Assembly: GCF_902459725.1 (NCBI RefSeq)
Contig: NZ_CABPSH010000011.1
Span: forward strand, 1 to 64,000
DNA: 64,000 nt
Reading direction: 5' to 3'
Source of the DNA: Pandoraea eparura
GTDB lineage: Bacteria; Pseudomonadota; Gammaproteobacteria; Burkholderiales; Burkholderiaceae
Shown here: piece by piece, positions 46,371-55,495 of the stretch
How positions within the stretch are numbered: the stretch's first letter is position 1
Layout: each line of letters opens with the position of its first letter
Translations under genes and position numbers: made by a program
The notes under the pieces: generated by a model
What the model saw: the letters and a program-made list of their open reading frames with translations, nothing else
Database searches by the model: none
Told to the model about the DNA's origin: nothing

Positions 46371-49082
46371 TCAGGCGAGCGATTTTTCGACGATCTCGCG
46401 CACATCCTTCGACAGTGCCGCGTGCTGAGCGACTTGCTGCAACGCCTCACGCATGCGCTCGCGCAGGGCCGGCGTGTATTTGCGCCAGCGGTCGAGCACG
46501 CGAGCCAGCCGGGCGGCCACCTGCGGGTTCAGCGCGTCGAGCGCGAGGACCTGCTCGACCCAGAATCGATAACCGGAACCGTCGGCCGCATGGAACTGCG
46601 CAGGATTGCCGCTGCAGAAGCTGAAAATCAGCGAACGCGCGCGGTTGGGGTTCTTCAGCGTGAAGGCCGGATGCGCCATGAGGGCGCGCACGGCGTCGAT
46701 CACGCAATGGCTGCCGTCGCCGCGTTGCATGGCTTGCAGCGCGAACCACTTGTCGATGGCGAGCGGCTCGTGCTCGAAGCGCTGATAGAAGTCCGCCAGC
46801 GCTTCGGCGGCGTGGTTCGACCCATGCGCCGCATCGCTTTCGCGCGCGGCGCCGCCGCGTTGCACGAGGGCGGTGAGCGCGGAGAAACGGTCCGTCATGT
46901 TGTCGGCCGAGTCGTACTGGGTGCGGGCGGTCTGGGCCACGGCGGCATCCGACAGTTCCATCAGGTACGACAGCGCAAGGTTCTTCAGCGCGCGCTCGCC
47001 GGCCGAGGCGGCGTCTGGACGGTAGGCGCCCGGCACGCGATGGTTGTGATACGCCGCGAGCCACTCGGTATGCAGCGACGCCGCCAGACGCTGACGCAGA
47101 TACTGGCGCGCGGCGTGAATGGCGGCGGGGTCGATTTCCGTCATCTGCTCGCCGAGGTACGACTCGGCCGGCAGCGTGAGCGCCTGGGCGCGGAAGGCCG
47201 GGTCGAGCGTTTCGTCGCGCAGCACCTGGCGGAAGGCTTCAAGCACATAGCTGTCTACGCTCGGCAACTGGCCCATCTGAATCGATTCGACGAGCGCCAG
47301 CAACTGGCGCGTTGCCAGCCGTTGCCCCGCTTCCCAGCGGTTGAACGGATCGCTGTCGTGCGCCATCAGGAATGCGAGTTCATCGATGGTGGACTCGTAC
47401 TCGACGATCACCGGCGCCGAGAAGCCGCGCAGCAGCGACGGCATCGGGTTGTGCGGCACGTCGACGAACGTAAAGCTTTGCCGTTCCTGCGTGAAGTCGA
47501 GCACATGCGTGGTGGCCGCCGGCGCATCGGTGGCCTCGCCGGCCAGTCGCACCGCCATGTCGCGACCGTCGCGATCGAGCAGGCCGACGGCGAACGGGAT
47601 GTGGAATGGCTGCTTGACGAGCGTGCTGTCCTGCAGCTCCACGCCGACCTTCGGGCAGCGCTGGGCGAGCGTGAGTGTATAGGTGCGCGCGGCCTCGTCA
47701 TAGGCGGCTTCGACCGTCACGCGCGGGGTGCCGGCCTGGCTGTACCAGCGGCCGAACTGCGTGAGATCGCGTTGATTGGCATCGGCCATCGCGGCGCGGA
47801 ACTCGTCGCACGTCACTGCCTGGCCGTCGTGACGCTCGAAGTACAGGTCCATACCCCGGCGGAAGCCGTCGCGCCCGAGCAGTGTCTGATACATGCGCAC
47901 AACTTCGGCGCCCTTCTCGTAGACGGTGACCGTATAGAAGTTGTTGATTTCGACGTAGCTCTCGGGGCGCACCGGGTGCGCCATCGGGCCGGCGTCTTCC
48001 GGGAACTGGGCCTGCCGCAGCACGCGCACGTCATCGATGCGCTTGACGGCGCGGCCCGATTCGGAGCCCATCATGTCGGCCGAGAACTCCTGATCGCGGA
48101 ACACGGTCAGGCCTTCCTTCAGGCTCAACTGGAACCAGTCGCGGCAAGTCACGCGATTGCCGGTCCAGTTGTGGAAGTACTCGTGGCCCACCACGGCTTC
48201 GATGTTGCCGAAGTCGTCGTCGGTCGCGGTGGCGGCATCGGCCAGCACATACTTCGTATTGAAGATGTTCAGGCCCTTGTTCTCCATCGCGCCCATGTTG
48301 AAGTCGCTCACGGCCACGATCATGAAGCGGTCGAGATCGAGCACGCGGCCGAAGCGCTGCTCGTCCCAACGGATCGAGTTGATCAGCGAATCCATCGCAT
48401 GTTGCGTCTTCTCCAGATCGTGCGGCTGCACCCAGACCTGAAGCAGCTTCTCGCGGCCGTCGCCGGCCACGAGGCGCGCCTCACGGCACACCAGCCGGCC
48501 GGCGACCAGCGCGAACAGGTAGCTGGGTTTCTTGAACGGGTCGTCCCAGACGGCGAAGTGACGGCCGTGGGGCAGATCGCCCTGGTCGATCAGGTTGCCG
48601 TTGGCCAGCAACACCGGATACGCCTCGCGATCGGCGCGCAGCGTCACGGTGTACGTCGCCATCACATCCGGACGGTCGAGGAAGTACGTGATCTTGCGAA
48701 AGCCCTCGGCTTCGCATTGCGTGAAGAAGTTGCCGCCCGAGACGTACAGCCCCATGAGCGACGTGTTTTCCTGCGGGCGGCAGCGCGTGACGAGCGTGAG
48801 TTCGAACGCCTCGGGCGGCGCGTCGACCGTCAGCGTTTCCTCGCCGATGCGATAGTCGGGCCAGGGCTTGCCGTCGAGTGAGAGGCTCACCAGTTGCAGG
48901 CCTTGGCCCACCAGTTCGAGCGCGCCGCCGGGACCGGCCGGGTTGCGGCGGATGCGCAGTCGGCTGGTCACGGTGGTGACGTCGGGGGCGAGGTCGAAGT
49001 CGAGTTGGACGGTGTCGATCAGATACGCCGGGGGCGTATAGTCGGAGCGTTGGATGACGCCTGCGAGGTCGGTTCTGAGCAT
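46371..49082 (-). CDS. pepN: Aminopeptidase N
   Basis: 903 aa M1-family zinc aminopeptidase that removes N-terminal residues from peptides in the cytoplasm. The exopeptidase motif GAMENKGLN and the zinc site HEYFHNWTGNR (His300, Glu301, His304) are present and close to E. coli numbering; the third ligand lies in LKEGLTVFRDQEFS. A substrate-anchoring Glu falls in the N-terminal QCEAEGFR segment. Start is the ATG at 49082 (MLRTDLAGV); an upstream TTG is unlikely. Convergent with metE and divergent from the DUF4136 lipoprotein. Confidence 0.97.
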   Translation of the reverse strand: MLRTDLAGVIQRSDYTPPAYLIDTVQLDFDLAPDVTTVTSRLRIRRNPAGPGGALELVGQGLQLVSLSLDGKPWPDYRIGEETLTVDAPPEAFELTLVTRCRPQENTSLMGLYVSGGNFFTQCEAEGFRKITYFLDRPDVMATYTVTLRADREAYPVLLANGNLIDQGDLPHGRHFAVWDDPFKKPSYLFALVAGRLVCREARLVAGDGREKLLQVWVQPHDLEKTQHAMDSLINSIRWDEQRFGRVLDLDRFMIVAVSDFNMGAMENKGLNIFNTKYVLADAATATDDDFGNIEAVVGHEYFHNWTGNRVTCRDWFQLSLKEGLTVFRDQEFSADMMGSESGRAVKRIDDVRVLRQAQFPEDAGPMAHPVRPESYVEINNFYTVTVYEKGAEVVRMYQTLLGRDGFRRGMDLYFERHDGQAVTCDEFRAAMADANQRDLTQFGRWYSQAGTPRVTVEAAYDEAARTYTLTLAQRCPKVGVELQDSTLVKQPFHIPFAVGLLDRDGRDMAVRLAGEATDAPAATTHVLDFTQERQSFTFVDVPHNPMPSLLRGFSAPVIVEYESTIDELAFLMAHDSDPFNRWEAGQRLATRQLLALVESIQMGQLPSVDSYVLEAFRQVLRDETLDPAFRAQALTLPAESYLGEQMTEIDPAAIHAARQYLRQRLAASLHTEWLAAYHNHRVPGAYRPDAASAGERALKNLALSYLMELSDAAVAQTARTQYDSADNMTDRFSALTALVQRGGAARESDAAHGSNHAAEALADFYQRFEHEPLAIDKWFALQAMQRGDGSHCVIDAVRALMAHPAFTLKNPNRARSLIFSFCSGNPAQFHAADGSGYRFWVEQVLALDALNPQVAARLARVLDRWRKYTPALRERMREALQQVAQHAALSKDVREIVEKSLA

Positions 49083-49284
49083 GGACGGTGTTTTGCGGAC
49101 GGCCAAGGATGGGTAAATTGTAACGGAGTGGCGGGGCGTTCGCGTTCGCGCATGCGATTTGCTGAATTTTGCTTCCGTGTTGGCGTCAAAGTTGTCGGAT
49201 GTGCGCGTTGTGGCGTCCTGTGCTTAAATCGGCGCGAGCGGCGCACAGCGGTGTGCCTTTGGCCTTTCAATGGAGCAGTCGATC

Positions 49285-49893
49285 ATGGGGAAACGATGGG
49301 CCTTGGCGACGCTGGCCGTCGTCAGCGTCTTGCTGGCGGGGTGCGCCAGCACGGTCACGAGCCAGGTGACTGCGTTCGGCGATGCACCGGGTTTTGATGG
49401 CCCGCGGACTTACGCGCTCACGCGCACGCCCGAACAGCAGAACAATCAAGAGCACGCGACTTACGAGCAGTGGCTGCGCACGCGTCTGGCCGGAGACGGC
49501 TTCAGCGAGCGGAGCCCGTCGAGTGCGCACTACCTGATCGGGATGACTTACGGTATCACCCAGCAGATGATGCGTGTGACCGAACCGGTCTACGATCCGA
49601 TGTTTGCGCCCGCCCCATGGGGGCCTTGGGGACGTCCATGGGGCGGATATGGCTATCCGTTCGGTGCGCCGCCGGCGTACGTCGAGCGCAGTTATCCGTA
49701 TGGGCTGGCCGGTTTGCAGTTGCGCTTCACGGACCGGGCGAGCGGCAAGGAAGTCTACCGCGTGCAGGCCAACACCAGCGACGCGGGCACGTCGCTCGCC
49801 TCCGCCATGCCATACCTGATTGACGCCGCGCTCGGGCAGTTGCCGTTCCCGAGCGGGCGCACGGTCAATGTCGAGCAGAAGGTCGGGCGCTAG
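49285..49893 (+). CDS. DUF4136 family lipoprotein
   Basis: 202 aa. The ATG at 49285 is preferred because GGAG lies nine bases before it; an ATG five codons earlier overlaps that site. The lipobox VLLAGC gives lipidated Cys20. DUF4136 core: YALTRTPEQQNNQEHATYEQ, then a Trp/Gly/Pro-rich stretch (PWGPWGRPWGGYGYPFG) that is probably flexible, and a C-terminal LQLRFTDRASGKEVYRV strand pair. Outer-membrane-anchored by inference. Function of the family is unknown. A striking 11-bp repeat follows the stop codon. Confidence 0.87.
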   Translation: MGKRWALATLAVVSVLLAGCASTVTSQVTAFGDAPGFDGPRTYALTRTPEQQNNQEHATYEQWLRTRLAGDGFSERSPSSAHYLIGMTYGITQQMMRVTEPVYDPMFAPAPWGPWGRPWGGYGYPFGAPPAYVERSYPYGLAGLQLRFTDRASGKEVYRVQANTSDAGTSLASAMPYLIDAALGQLPFPSGRTVNVEQKVGR

Positions 49894-49928
49894 GCGGAGA
49901 TCGGGCCGGTAGCGGACAGCAAGCGGAA

Positions 49929-50027
49929 AGGAAGCCGACAGGAAGCCGACAGGAAGCGGGCAGGAAGCGGGCAGGAAGCGGGCAGGAAGCGGACAGGAAG
50001 CGGACAGGAAGCGGACAGGAAGCGGGC
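49929..50027. repeat. Nine 11-bp tandem repeats
   Basis: Nine head-to-tail units AGGAAGCSGRC (two with CCGAC, then CGGGC or CGGAC), exactly 99 bp, starting 36 bp after the DUF4136 stop. Degenerate copies precede them. The 11-bp period is close to one helical turn. Confidence 0.95.
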
Positions 50028-50180
50028 CGGTACCAGGGCAGATACCGACCAGACGTCGGTCGGACATCCAGAGGTCAGGCCGGGGCCCAGACGTGAAGCC
50101 GACGAACGGCAAGCGAGTGTCTCGCGCCGAGGCGAAGCGATGCGTCATCGAGACGTGCGCCTTGCCTCGGCGTTTGCTGT

Positions 50181-50738
50181 TTACTGCAGCAGCGTGATGA
50201 TGCCGAGCACCGCGAAGATCACGGCGGCGACGGCGTGTACGGCCTTGGTCGGCAGACGGCCGGCGAATTTGTGGCCCACGAGCACGGCCGGCACGTTGGC
50301 CAGCATCATGCCGAGCGTGGTGCCGGCCACCACGCCGAAGAAGTCCTGGTAGCGCGCGGCGAGCATCACCGTGGCGATCTGCGTCTTGTCGCCCATCTCG
50401 GCGATGAAGAACGTGAAGACGGTCGTCACGAACACGCCGAACTTGCGGCGCGTGGTGGTCTCGTCGTCGTCGAGCTTGTCGGGGATGAGAATCCAGATTG
50501 CCATGCCGAGGAACGACGCGACGACGGCCCACTTCATGATGACCGGACTGATCGCCGTGGCGAGCCATTCGCCGACGGCGCCGGCAAAGCCGTGATTGAC
50601 GAGCGTGGCGACGAGAATACCGAGGATGATCGGCACGGGCTTCTTGAAGCGCGCGGCGAGCACGAGGGACAGCAGTTGGGTTTTGTCGCCGATTTCGGCG
50701 AGGGCGACTACGCCGGTCGAGACGAGGAAAGGGGACAT
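50181..50738 (-). CDS. GDT1/TMEM165 family manganese exporter
   Basis: 185 aa. Start is the ATG at 50738; a longer frame continues upstream, but it runs through the riboswitch. Six or seven membrane segments in two homologous halves, each with the family signature E-x-G-D-K-T: ALAEIGDKTQLLSL near residue 15 and FIAEMGDKTQIATV in the second half. These acidic motifs bind Mn2+ or Ca2+. The yybP-ykoY-type riboswitch in the leader strongly favours Mn2+ export. Confidence 0.93.
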   Translation of the reverse strand: MSPFLVSTGVVALAEIGDKTQLLSLVLAARFKKPVPIILGILVATLVNHGFAGAVGEWLATAISPVIMKWAVVASFLGMAIWILIPDKLDDDETTTRRKFGVFVTTVFTFFIAEMGDKTQIATVMLAARYQDFFGVVAGTTLGMMLANVPAVLVGHKFAGRLPTKAVHAVAAVIFAVLGIITLLQ

Positions 50739-50820
50739 CTTGTTATGAATCTCCGCCGGGCCGTGAATGCGCGAGCCAATGACCATGCGTCCCGGCCCGG
50801 ATGGCGGAAGCATCGTCATC

Positions 50821-50930
50821 GGTCTCGCCAGGCCCGAGGGCTGCGCACGCCATAGCCGGAACCGGCCAAGTCTGTTGACGTACGCCCCTGTCGATGACAT
50901 GTGTCCCTGACAGGGCGGCTACTCCCCAAT
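50821..50930 (-). promoter_or_regulatory. yybP-ykoY manganese riboswitch
   Basis: On the minus strand the leader begins GGGGAGTAGCC, continues with a GCCCTGTC/GACAGGGGC stem, the conserved CGTCAACA, and ends in CCTGGCGAGACC. These are the L1 and L3 landmarks of the yybP-ykoY class, which senses Mn2+ and switches on mntP- and GDT1-type exporters. A perfect TATAAT (50948-50943) lies 13 bases upstream, so the transcript starts at about the riboswitch 5' end. About 80 nt separate the aptamer from the start codon and should hold the expression platform. Confidence 0.9.
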
Positions 50931-50942
50931 GAATCGGAGCGG

Positions 50943-50948
50943 ATTATA
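50943..50948 (-). promoter_or_regulatory. -10 element of the manganese exporter gene
   Basis: Perfect TATAAT on the minus strand just ahead of the riboswitch. No good -35 is visible at 16-18 bp. Confidence 0.65.
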
Positions 50949-51186
50949 GCATTCGTCGCGTGACGAGGGCATGACGGGGTTGGGTTGGCCGCTGAATTGG
51001 CTCTTGATGAGCACCTGACGGGCGTATGCCGGGCATGGAAAAAAGGGCAGCCGATTGGCTGCCCAAGGAGATCCCCGGCCGCATGCCCCTTGCGCGCGAC
51101 CGGTGACCGCGAGGGAACGCGCGTCGAGCCAAGGCGACGGCGCGCGTTCTCTCGCGTAAGTCGTGACGCTCCGTGATGTCTCGCAG

Positions 51187-51247
51187 CGTCTCGAATGTCT
51201 CAAACGTCTCGGACGTCTCGAGCGCCCCAAACGCCCAAACGCCCGAA
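51187..51247. repeat. Degenerate 9/8-bp tandem repeat
   Basis: Four 9-bp units of CGTCTCGRN type (51187-51222) pass into CGCCCCAAA and CGCCCAAA units. A further CGCGTCAA repeat (three units) runs into the guaD stop at 51280. Confidence 0.8.
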
Positions 51248-51279
51248 CGTCCGTGCGGGCGCCAGGCGCGCTTGGCGCG

Positions 51280-52617
51280 TCAACGCGTCAACGCGTCAGC
51301 GCGGCGATGCACCGGCTGGCCGGCGGCGTAGGTCGTGGCGATGGCACGATCGTCGCCGAGCATGGCGAATGCGAACAGTAGCTCTTCGAGCGACTCGGCC
51401 AGTGCCGTGCGACGGGCGAGCAGGGGCGTGGCCTTCGGGTCGAGCACCACGAAATCGGCCTCCGCGCCCACGGCCAGCGTGCCGATGGTGCCGTGCAGAT
51501 CCAGCGCGTGCGCGGCGCCTTCGGTGGCCAGATAGAACATGCGTTCGGCCGAGAGGTGATAGCCCGACAACCGCGCCACCTTGTGGGCCTCGTTCATCGT
51601 CTGCAACATCGAGAAGGTCGAGCCGCCGCCGACGTCGGTCGCGAGCGTCACCGGCATGCGGCTCGCTTCGGCCGCAGCGAAGTCGAACAGGCCGCTCCCG
51701 AGGAACTGGTTCGACGTTGGGCAGTGCGCGGCGACGGTGCCCGTCTCGAACATGCGGCGACGATCATGCTCGTCGAGCCAGATGCAATGGCCGTACACGG
51801 CGCGCTTGCGCAGCAGCTTGTAGTGGTCGTACACGTCGAGGTAGCTGCGGTGCCCCGGAAACAGCGAGCGCACCCATTCGACCTCGTCGGTGTTTTCGGC
51901 CACGTGGCTCTGGATGAACACGTCTTGGTACTGCGTGGCGAGTTCGCCGCAAACGCCCAACTGGGCTTCGGTCGATGTCGGCGCGAAGCGTGGCGTAAGC
52001 GCGTAGAGCTGGCGTCCCTGGTTGTGCCAGCGCTGAATCAGCGCCTCGCTGTCGCGCGCGCCGCTCTCGGCCGTGTCGCGCAGGAAGTCGGGGCAGTTGC
52101 GATCCATCATCACCTTGCCGGCGATCATGCGCAGATTGCGCGCGTCGCTGGCCTTGAAGAACGCATCGACCGAGCCGGGATGCACCGTGCAGTACACGAG
52201 CGCGCTCGTGGTGCCGACGCGCAGCAGCTCGTCGAGGAAGAACTGTGCGACATCGGCCGCGTACGCCGGATTCTCGAACCGGCGCTCGGTCGGAAACGTG
52301 TACCTCTCGAGCCACGGCAGCAGCCCCGGCGCGGGCGACGCGATCATGTCCGTCTGCGGATAGTGGATGTGCGTGTCAATGAAGCCGGGCGTGACGACCT
52401 TGTCGCGCAGATCGTCGATCGGCGTGCCGTCGGGCAGCGTGGGCGCCACCGTGGCGTAGTCGCCGACGGCGGTGATGCGGCCATTCTCGAAGGCGATGAG
52501 GCCGTCGGTATGGTGCACGGTGCCGGGCGAGCCGTCGAGGTAGGCGCGCGACGGATCGTGCGTGAAGTAGACCAGTTGCGCGCGCACGGCGCGCAGGGCT
52601 TGGTGTGTCGTGGACAT
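51280..52617 (-). CDS. guaD: Guanine deaminase
   Basis: 445 aa amidohydrolase converting guanine to xanthine and ammonia. Metal site FIDTHIHYPQ; family-specific VYCTVHPGSVDAFF and MMDRNCPDFLRD; SHVAENTDEVEWV; HCIWL; and the second-shell Asp in ATDVGGGSTFSML. AAGGA precedes the ATG. The purine permease gene lies 19 bp upstream, so the two are probably co-transcribed. Xanthine is the substrate of the xanthine dehydrogenase encoded at 55496-60408. Confidence 0.95.
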   Translation of the reverse strand: MSTTHQALRAVRAQLVYFTHDPSRAYLDGSPGTVHHTDGLIAFENGRITAVGDYATVAPTLPDGTPIDDLRDKVVTPGFIDTHIHYPQTDMIASPAPGLLPWLERYTFPTERRFENPAYAADVAQFFLDELLRVGTTSALVYCTVHPGSVDAFFKASDARNLRMIAGKVMMDRNCPDFLRDTAESGARDSEALIQRWHNQGRQLYALTPRFAPTSTEAQLGVCGELATQYQDVFIQSHVAENTDEVEWVRSLFPGHRSYLDVYDHYKLLRKRAVYGHCIWLDEHDRRRMFETGTVAAHCPTSNQFLGSGLFDFAAAEASRMPVTLATDVGGGSTFSMLQTMNEAHKVARLSGYHLSAERMFYLATEGAAHALDLHGTIGTLAVGAEADFVVLDPKATPLLARRTALAESLEELLFAFAMLGDDRAIATTYAAGQPVHRRADALTR

Positions 52618-52636
52618 GTACAGGGTCCTTGCGTCG

Positions 52637-54061
52637 TTACATTTGCGTGAGCAGCAGCACTGCCAGCGCGGCGACGATCCACATCGCCGGCTTGATCTCC
52701 TTCACACGGCCCGTGAACAGCTTGAGCACCACGAACGCGAGGAAGCTATAGGCAATACCGTCGGTGATCGAGTACGAAATCGGAATCATCACCACGGCGA
52801 TGAAACTCGGAATCGCCTCGTCCATGCGGTGCCATTCGATGCGCGCCACGGACTCCATCATAAACACCCCGACCAGGATCAGCGCCGGCGCCGTCGCGAT
52901 GGCGGGCACCAGCGAGAGCATCGGGGACACAAACAGGAAGGGCAGGAACAGCAAGGCGCAGACGACGGCGGTCAGCCCGGTACGTCCACCCTGCGCAATG
53001 CCGGCGGCCGATTCGATGTAGGCGTTCGCCGGACTCGTACCGAGCGGGCCGGAGATCAGCACCGAGAACGAATCGACGATCATGGCCTGACGCATATTGC
53101 GCGGATTGCCGTTGCGATCCTTCATGTTGCCTGCCTCGGCAATGCTCATGAAGGTCGAGAGCGTATCAAAGAACGCGGTGAAGAGCATCACGAAGATGAA
53201 CGGCAGGTACGCGACCTTGAGCGCGCCCAGCAGGTCGAGCTGGCCGATGCCCGAGAAGTCGGGGGCGGCGAAGAAGCCGTGGAAGTTCACCAGCGTGGCC
53301 GTGGCGATTTCCTTGGGGAAATACGCGCTGCCGTCTCCCCACAGGCGCCCGACCGGAATGGCCATGAGCGTGGTCGCGATGATGCCGATCATCAACGCAC
53401 CGTTCACGCGGCGCGCGACGAGCACGGTCGTGAGCGCCAGCCCGATCAGGAACGTGACCGTCGGCGGCGACAAGTGGGCCAGACGCACGACGGTGACCGG
53501 GTCGCCCACCACGAGCCTGGCGTTGACCAGGCCGATCACGGTGATGAACAGGCCGATGCCGCACGAAATCGCATAGCGCAGGTTCGCCGGAATCGCCTCG
53601 ACGACGAAGCGTCGCACATTGAGCGCGGCGAGCAGCGCGAAGAGGATGCCCGACCAGAACACGCAGCCGAGTGCCGTCTGCCAGGGCATGCCGACGCCGT
53701 GCACCATCGTGAACGCGAACAGCGCGTTCAGTCCCATGCCCGGCGCGACCAGCACCGGATTGCGGGCGTAGAGCCCCATCGCGCAACTGCCGAAGAAGCT
53801 GATGAGCACCGTCGCGGTCAAGGCTGCCGGAAACGCCATGCCGGTCTTCGACAGAATGGCCGGGTTGACGACGATGATGTACATCGCCGCGAGAAATGTC
53901 GTGATACCTGCGATCACTTCCGTGCGGAACGTCGATCCGAGCGCGGTGATGCCGAAATATCGGTCGAGGGTCGAGACAGGTTGCGCGCCCGCCACGCGCG
54001 TGCTGTCGTGGGCCGCTTCGGGCGCGGCACTGCCCGCAGGAGGGCTGAGCGATGAGTCCAT
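52637..54061 (-). CDS. AzgA-like purine permease (NCS2 family)
   Basis: 474 aa with about 13 membrane segments. N-terminal RYFGITALGSTFRTEVIAGITTFLAAMY, the re-entrant PGMGLNALFAFTMVHG and the conserved GTSPANAYIESAAGIAQGGRTGLTAV identify the AzgA/PbuG branch, which imports hypoxanthine, adenine or guanine with protons. GGAG precedes the ATG. It lies 19 bp upstream of guaD, so guanine is the likely main substrate. No purine riboswitch is seen. Confidence 0.94.
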   Translation of the reverse strand: MDSSLSPPAGSAAPEAAHDSTRVAGAQPVSTLDRYFGITALGSTFRTEVIAGITTFLAAMYIIVVNPAILSKTGMAFPAALTATVLISFFGSCAMGLYARNPVLVAPGMGLNALFAFTMVHGVGMPWQTALGCVFWSGILFALLAALNVRRFVVEAIPANLRYAISCGIGLFITVIGLVNARLVVGDPVTVVRLAHLSPPTVTFLIGLALTTVLVARRVNGALMIGIIATTLMAIPVGRLWGDGSAYFPKEIATATLVNFHGFFAAPDFSGIGQLDLLGALKVAYLPFIFVMLFTAFFDTLSTFMSIAEAGNMKDRNGNPRNMRQAMIVDSFSVLISGPLGTSPANAYIESAAGIAQGGRTGLTAVVCALLFLPFLFVSPMLSLVPAIATAPALILVGVFMMESVARIEWHRMDEAIPSFIAVVMIPISYSITDGIAYSFLAFVVLKLFTGRVKEIKPAMWIVAALAVLLLTQM

Positions 54062-54260
54062 GGGGTGTTGTCTCCGATGTTCTAAGGTGTCGTGCTCGCG
54101 TGACGCCGCGGGTGTGGGGGCACCGCGTGACGACTATCTGGGCACGCTCGAAAAATAGCATCGGGCCTCGGCGAAAATATTCCCCACGCAGCATGTTCCA
54201 CATCATCGCAAGGTGATGTGGCGATGCATGGGGGCGCGGTGTGCGTCGTGCGGGAATGAA

Positions 54261-54297
54261 AACACCCCAAAAGTGGATCGCCAACTTTTGGGGTGCG
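54261..54297 (-). terminator. Hairpin, probable terminator of the adenine/adenosine deaminase gene
   Basis: A 12-bp perfect stem (CACCCCAAAAGT, 54263-54274, with 54284-54295) and a 9-nt loop, followed on the minus strand by TTTTC. The rest of the roughly 300-bp gap (54062-54366) shows no gene. Confidence 0.6.
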
Positions 54298-54366
54298 GTT
54301 CCGCCTTCGGGCGGGGTTGGTATCGAGGGTGTCCTGGGCGGCCGGTCGACGGGTCCCGGTGAGCGC

Positions 54367-55407
54367 TTACCCGGCTTGCGCGGCGCGAAAACGCTCCAGT
54401 TCGCTCACTAGCCGTTGCTTTTCGCTGTCGTCGATGAACGAGGCTTCGAAGCTGTTCCTTGCCAACGTGTAAGCGTCATCGAGCGTCATGTCCAGGGCGT
54501 CGAACGTGGCGAGGAAGTTCTCGTTCAGGTAGCCGCCGAAGTACGCCGGGTCATCCGAATTGATCGTGACGGCCAGCCCGCGCTTGAGCAACGCGTGCAG
54601 CGTGTGCTGACCCATGTGCTCGAACACCTTGAGACGGACGTTCGACAGCGGGCACACCGTCAGCGCGATCTTCTCCCGGGCCAGGCGATCGAGCAACGCC
54701 TCGTCCTCAATCGCGCGAACGCCGTGATCCACGCGCTGGACGTGCAGCACGTCCAGCGCCTCGTAAATATACGCGGGCGGTCCTTCTTCTCCGGCGTGCG
54801 CCACGAGGTGCAGTCCCAACTCGCGGCACCGCGCGAACACGCGCGCGAACTTGGCGGGCGGATGGCCCTGCTCTGACGAATCGAGGCCCACGCCGACGAG
54901 CCGGTGCCCGTGGCTGTTGAAGTACGGCAGCGCCGTCTCCAGTGTTTGGAGGGCGTCTGCTTCCGGCAGATGGCGCAGGAAGCAAAGGATCAATCGGCTC
55001 GTCATGCCGTATTGCGTCTCGGCTTCGGCCAGCGCACGTTCGATGCCGTTGATGACCGTGGCCATCGACACGCCGCGCGCCGTGTGCGTTTGAGGATCGA
55101 AAAAGAGTTCGGTGTGGCGGATGTTGTCGGCGGCGGCGCGTGCGAGATAGGCGCGCGTCATGTCGTAGAAATCGTCTTCGGTGAGCAAGACACTCGCGCC
55201 CGCGTAGTAAATGTCCAGGAACGACTGCAGATCGGTGAAGGCGTAGGCGTCGCGCAGGGCCTCCACACTCGGGTAGGGCAGCGTGACGTGGTTGCGCTCG
55301 GCGAGCCGGAAGATCAGTTCGGGCTCCAGCGTGCCCTCGATATGCACGTGCAGCTCCGCCTTGGGCATGGCGCAAAGGGTCTTGGCGAGTTCGGGCGTGA
55401 GTGGCAT
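54367..55407 (-). CDS. Adenine/adenosine deaminase family protein
   Basis: 346 aa. Metal motif [20 protein letters not shown], a catalytic Glu in HAGEEGPP, the His in RVDHG, and the C-terminal Asp pair in [11 protein letters not shown]. The opening IEGTLEPE, rather than the LDGALRPE of classical adenosine deaminase, is the mark of the Aah1-like adenine deaminase branch, so adenine to hypoxanthine is my preferred reaction; adenosine to inosine is the alternative. Either product feeds xanthine dehydrogenase. It lies between the purine permease and xdhC on the same strand. Confidence 0.9.
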   Translation of the reverse strand: MPLTPELAKTLCAMPKAELHVHIEGTLEPELIFRLAERNHVTLPYPSVEALRDAYAFTDLQSFLDIYYAGASVLLTEDDFYDMTRAYLARAAADNIRHTELFFDPQTHTARGVSMATVINGIERALAEAETQYGMTSRLILCFLRHLPEADALQTLETALPYFNSHGHRLVGVGLDSSEQGHPPAKFARVFARCRELGLHLVAHAGEEGPPAYIYEALDVLHVQRVDHGVRAIEDEALLDRLAREKIALTVCPLSNVRLKVFEHMGQHTLHALLKRGLAVTINSDDPAYFGGYLNENFLATFDALDMTLDDAYTLARNSFEASFIDDSEKQRLVSELERFRAAQAG

Positions 55408-55495
55408 GAATAGGTCTTGTTGAGGGGGATGGGCAGGATTTTACCGTCGCCCGCGACGACGAGGTACTCGGTGTCCCAGGTGCGGGGCACGGCCG

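Noticed and set aside
44639-48881. Very long frames antisense to metE and pepN
   Set aside because: Both are shadows of highly conserved enzymes with complete active sites on the other strand.
49929-50027. CRISPR array
   Set aside because: The repeats are contiguous 11-bp units with no spacers, and no cas genes are present; the same holds for the other tandem repeats in the window.
54062-54366. Purine riboswitch near the purine permease
   Set aside because: Only a simple hairpin with a short T-run is present; there is no three-way-junction aptamer pattern.
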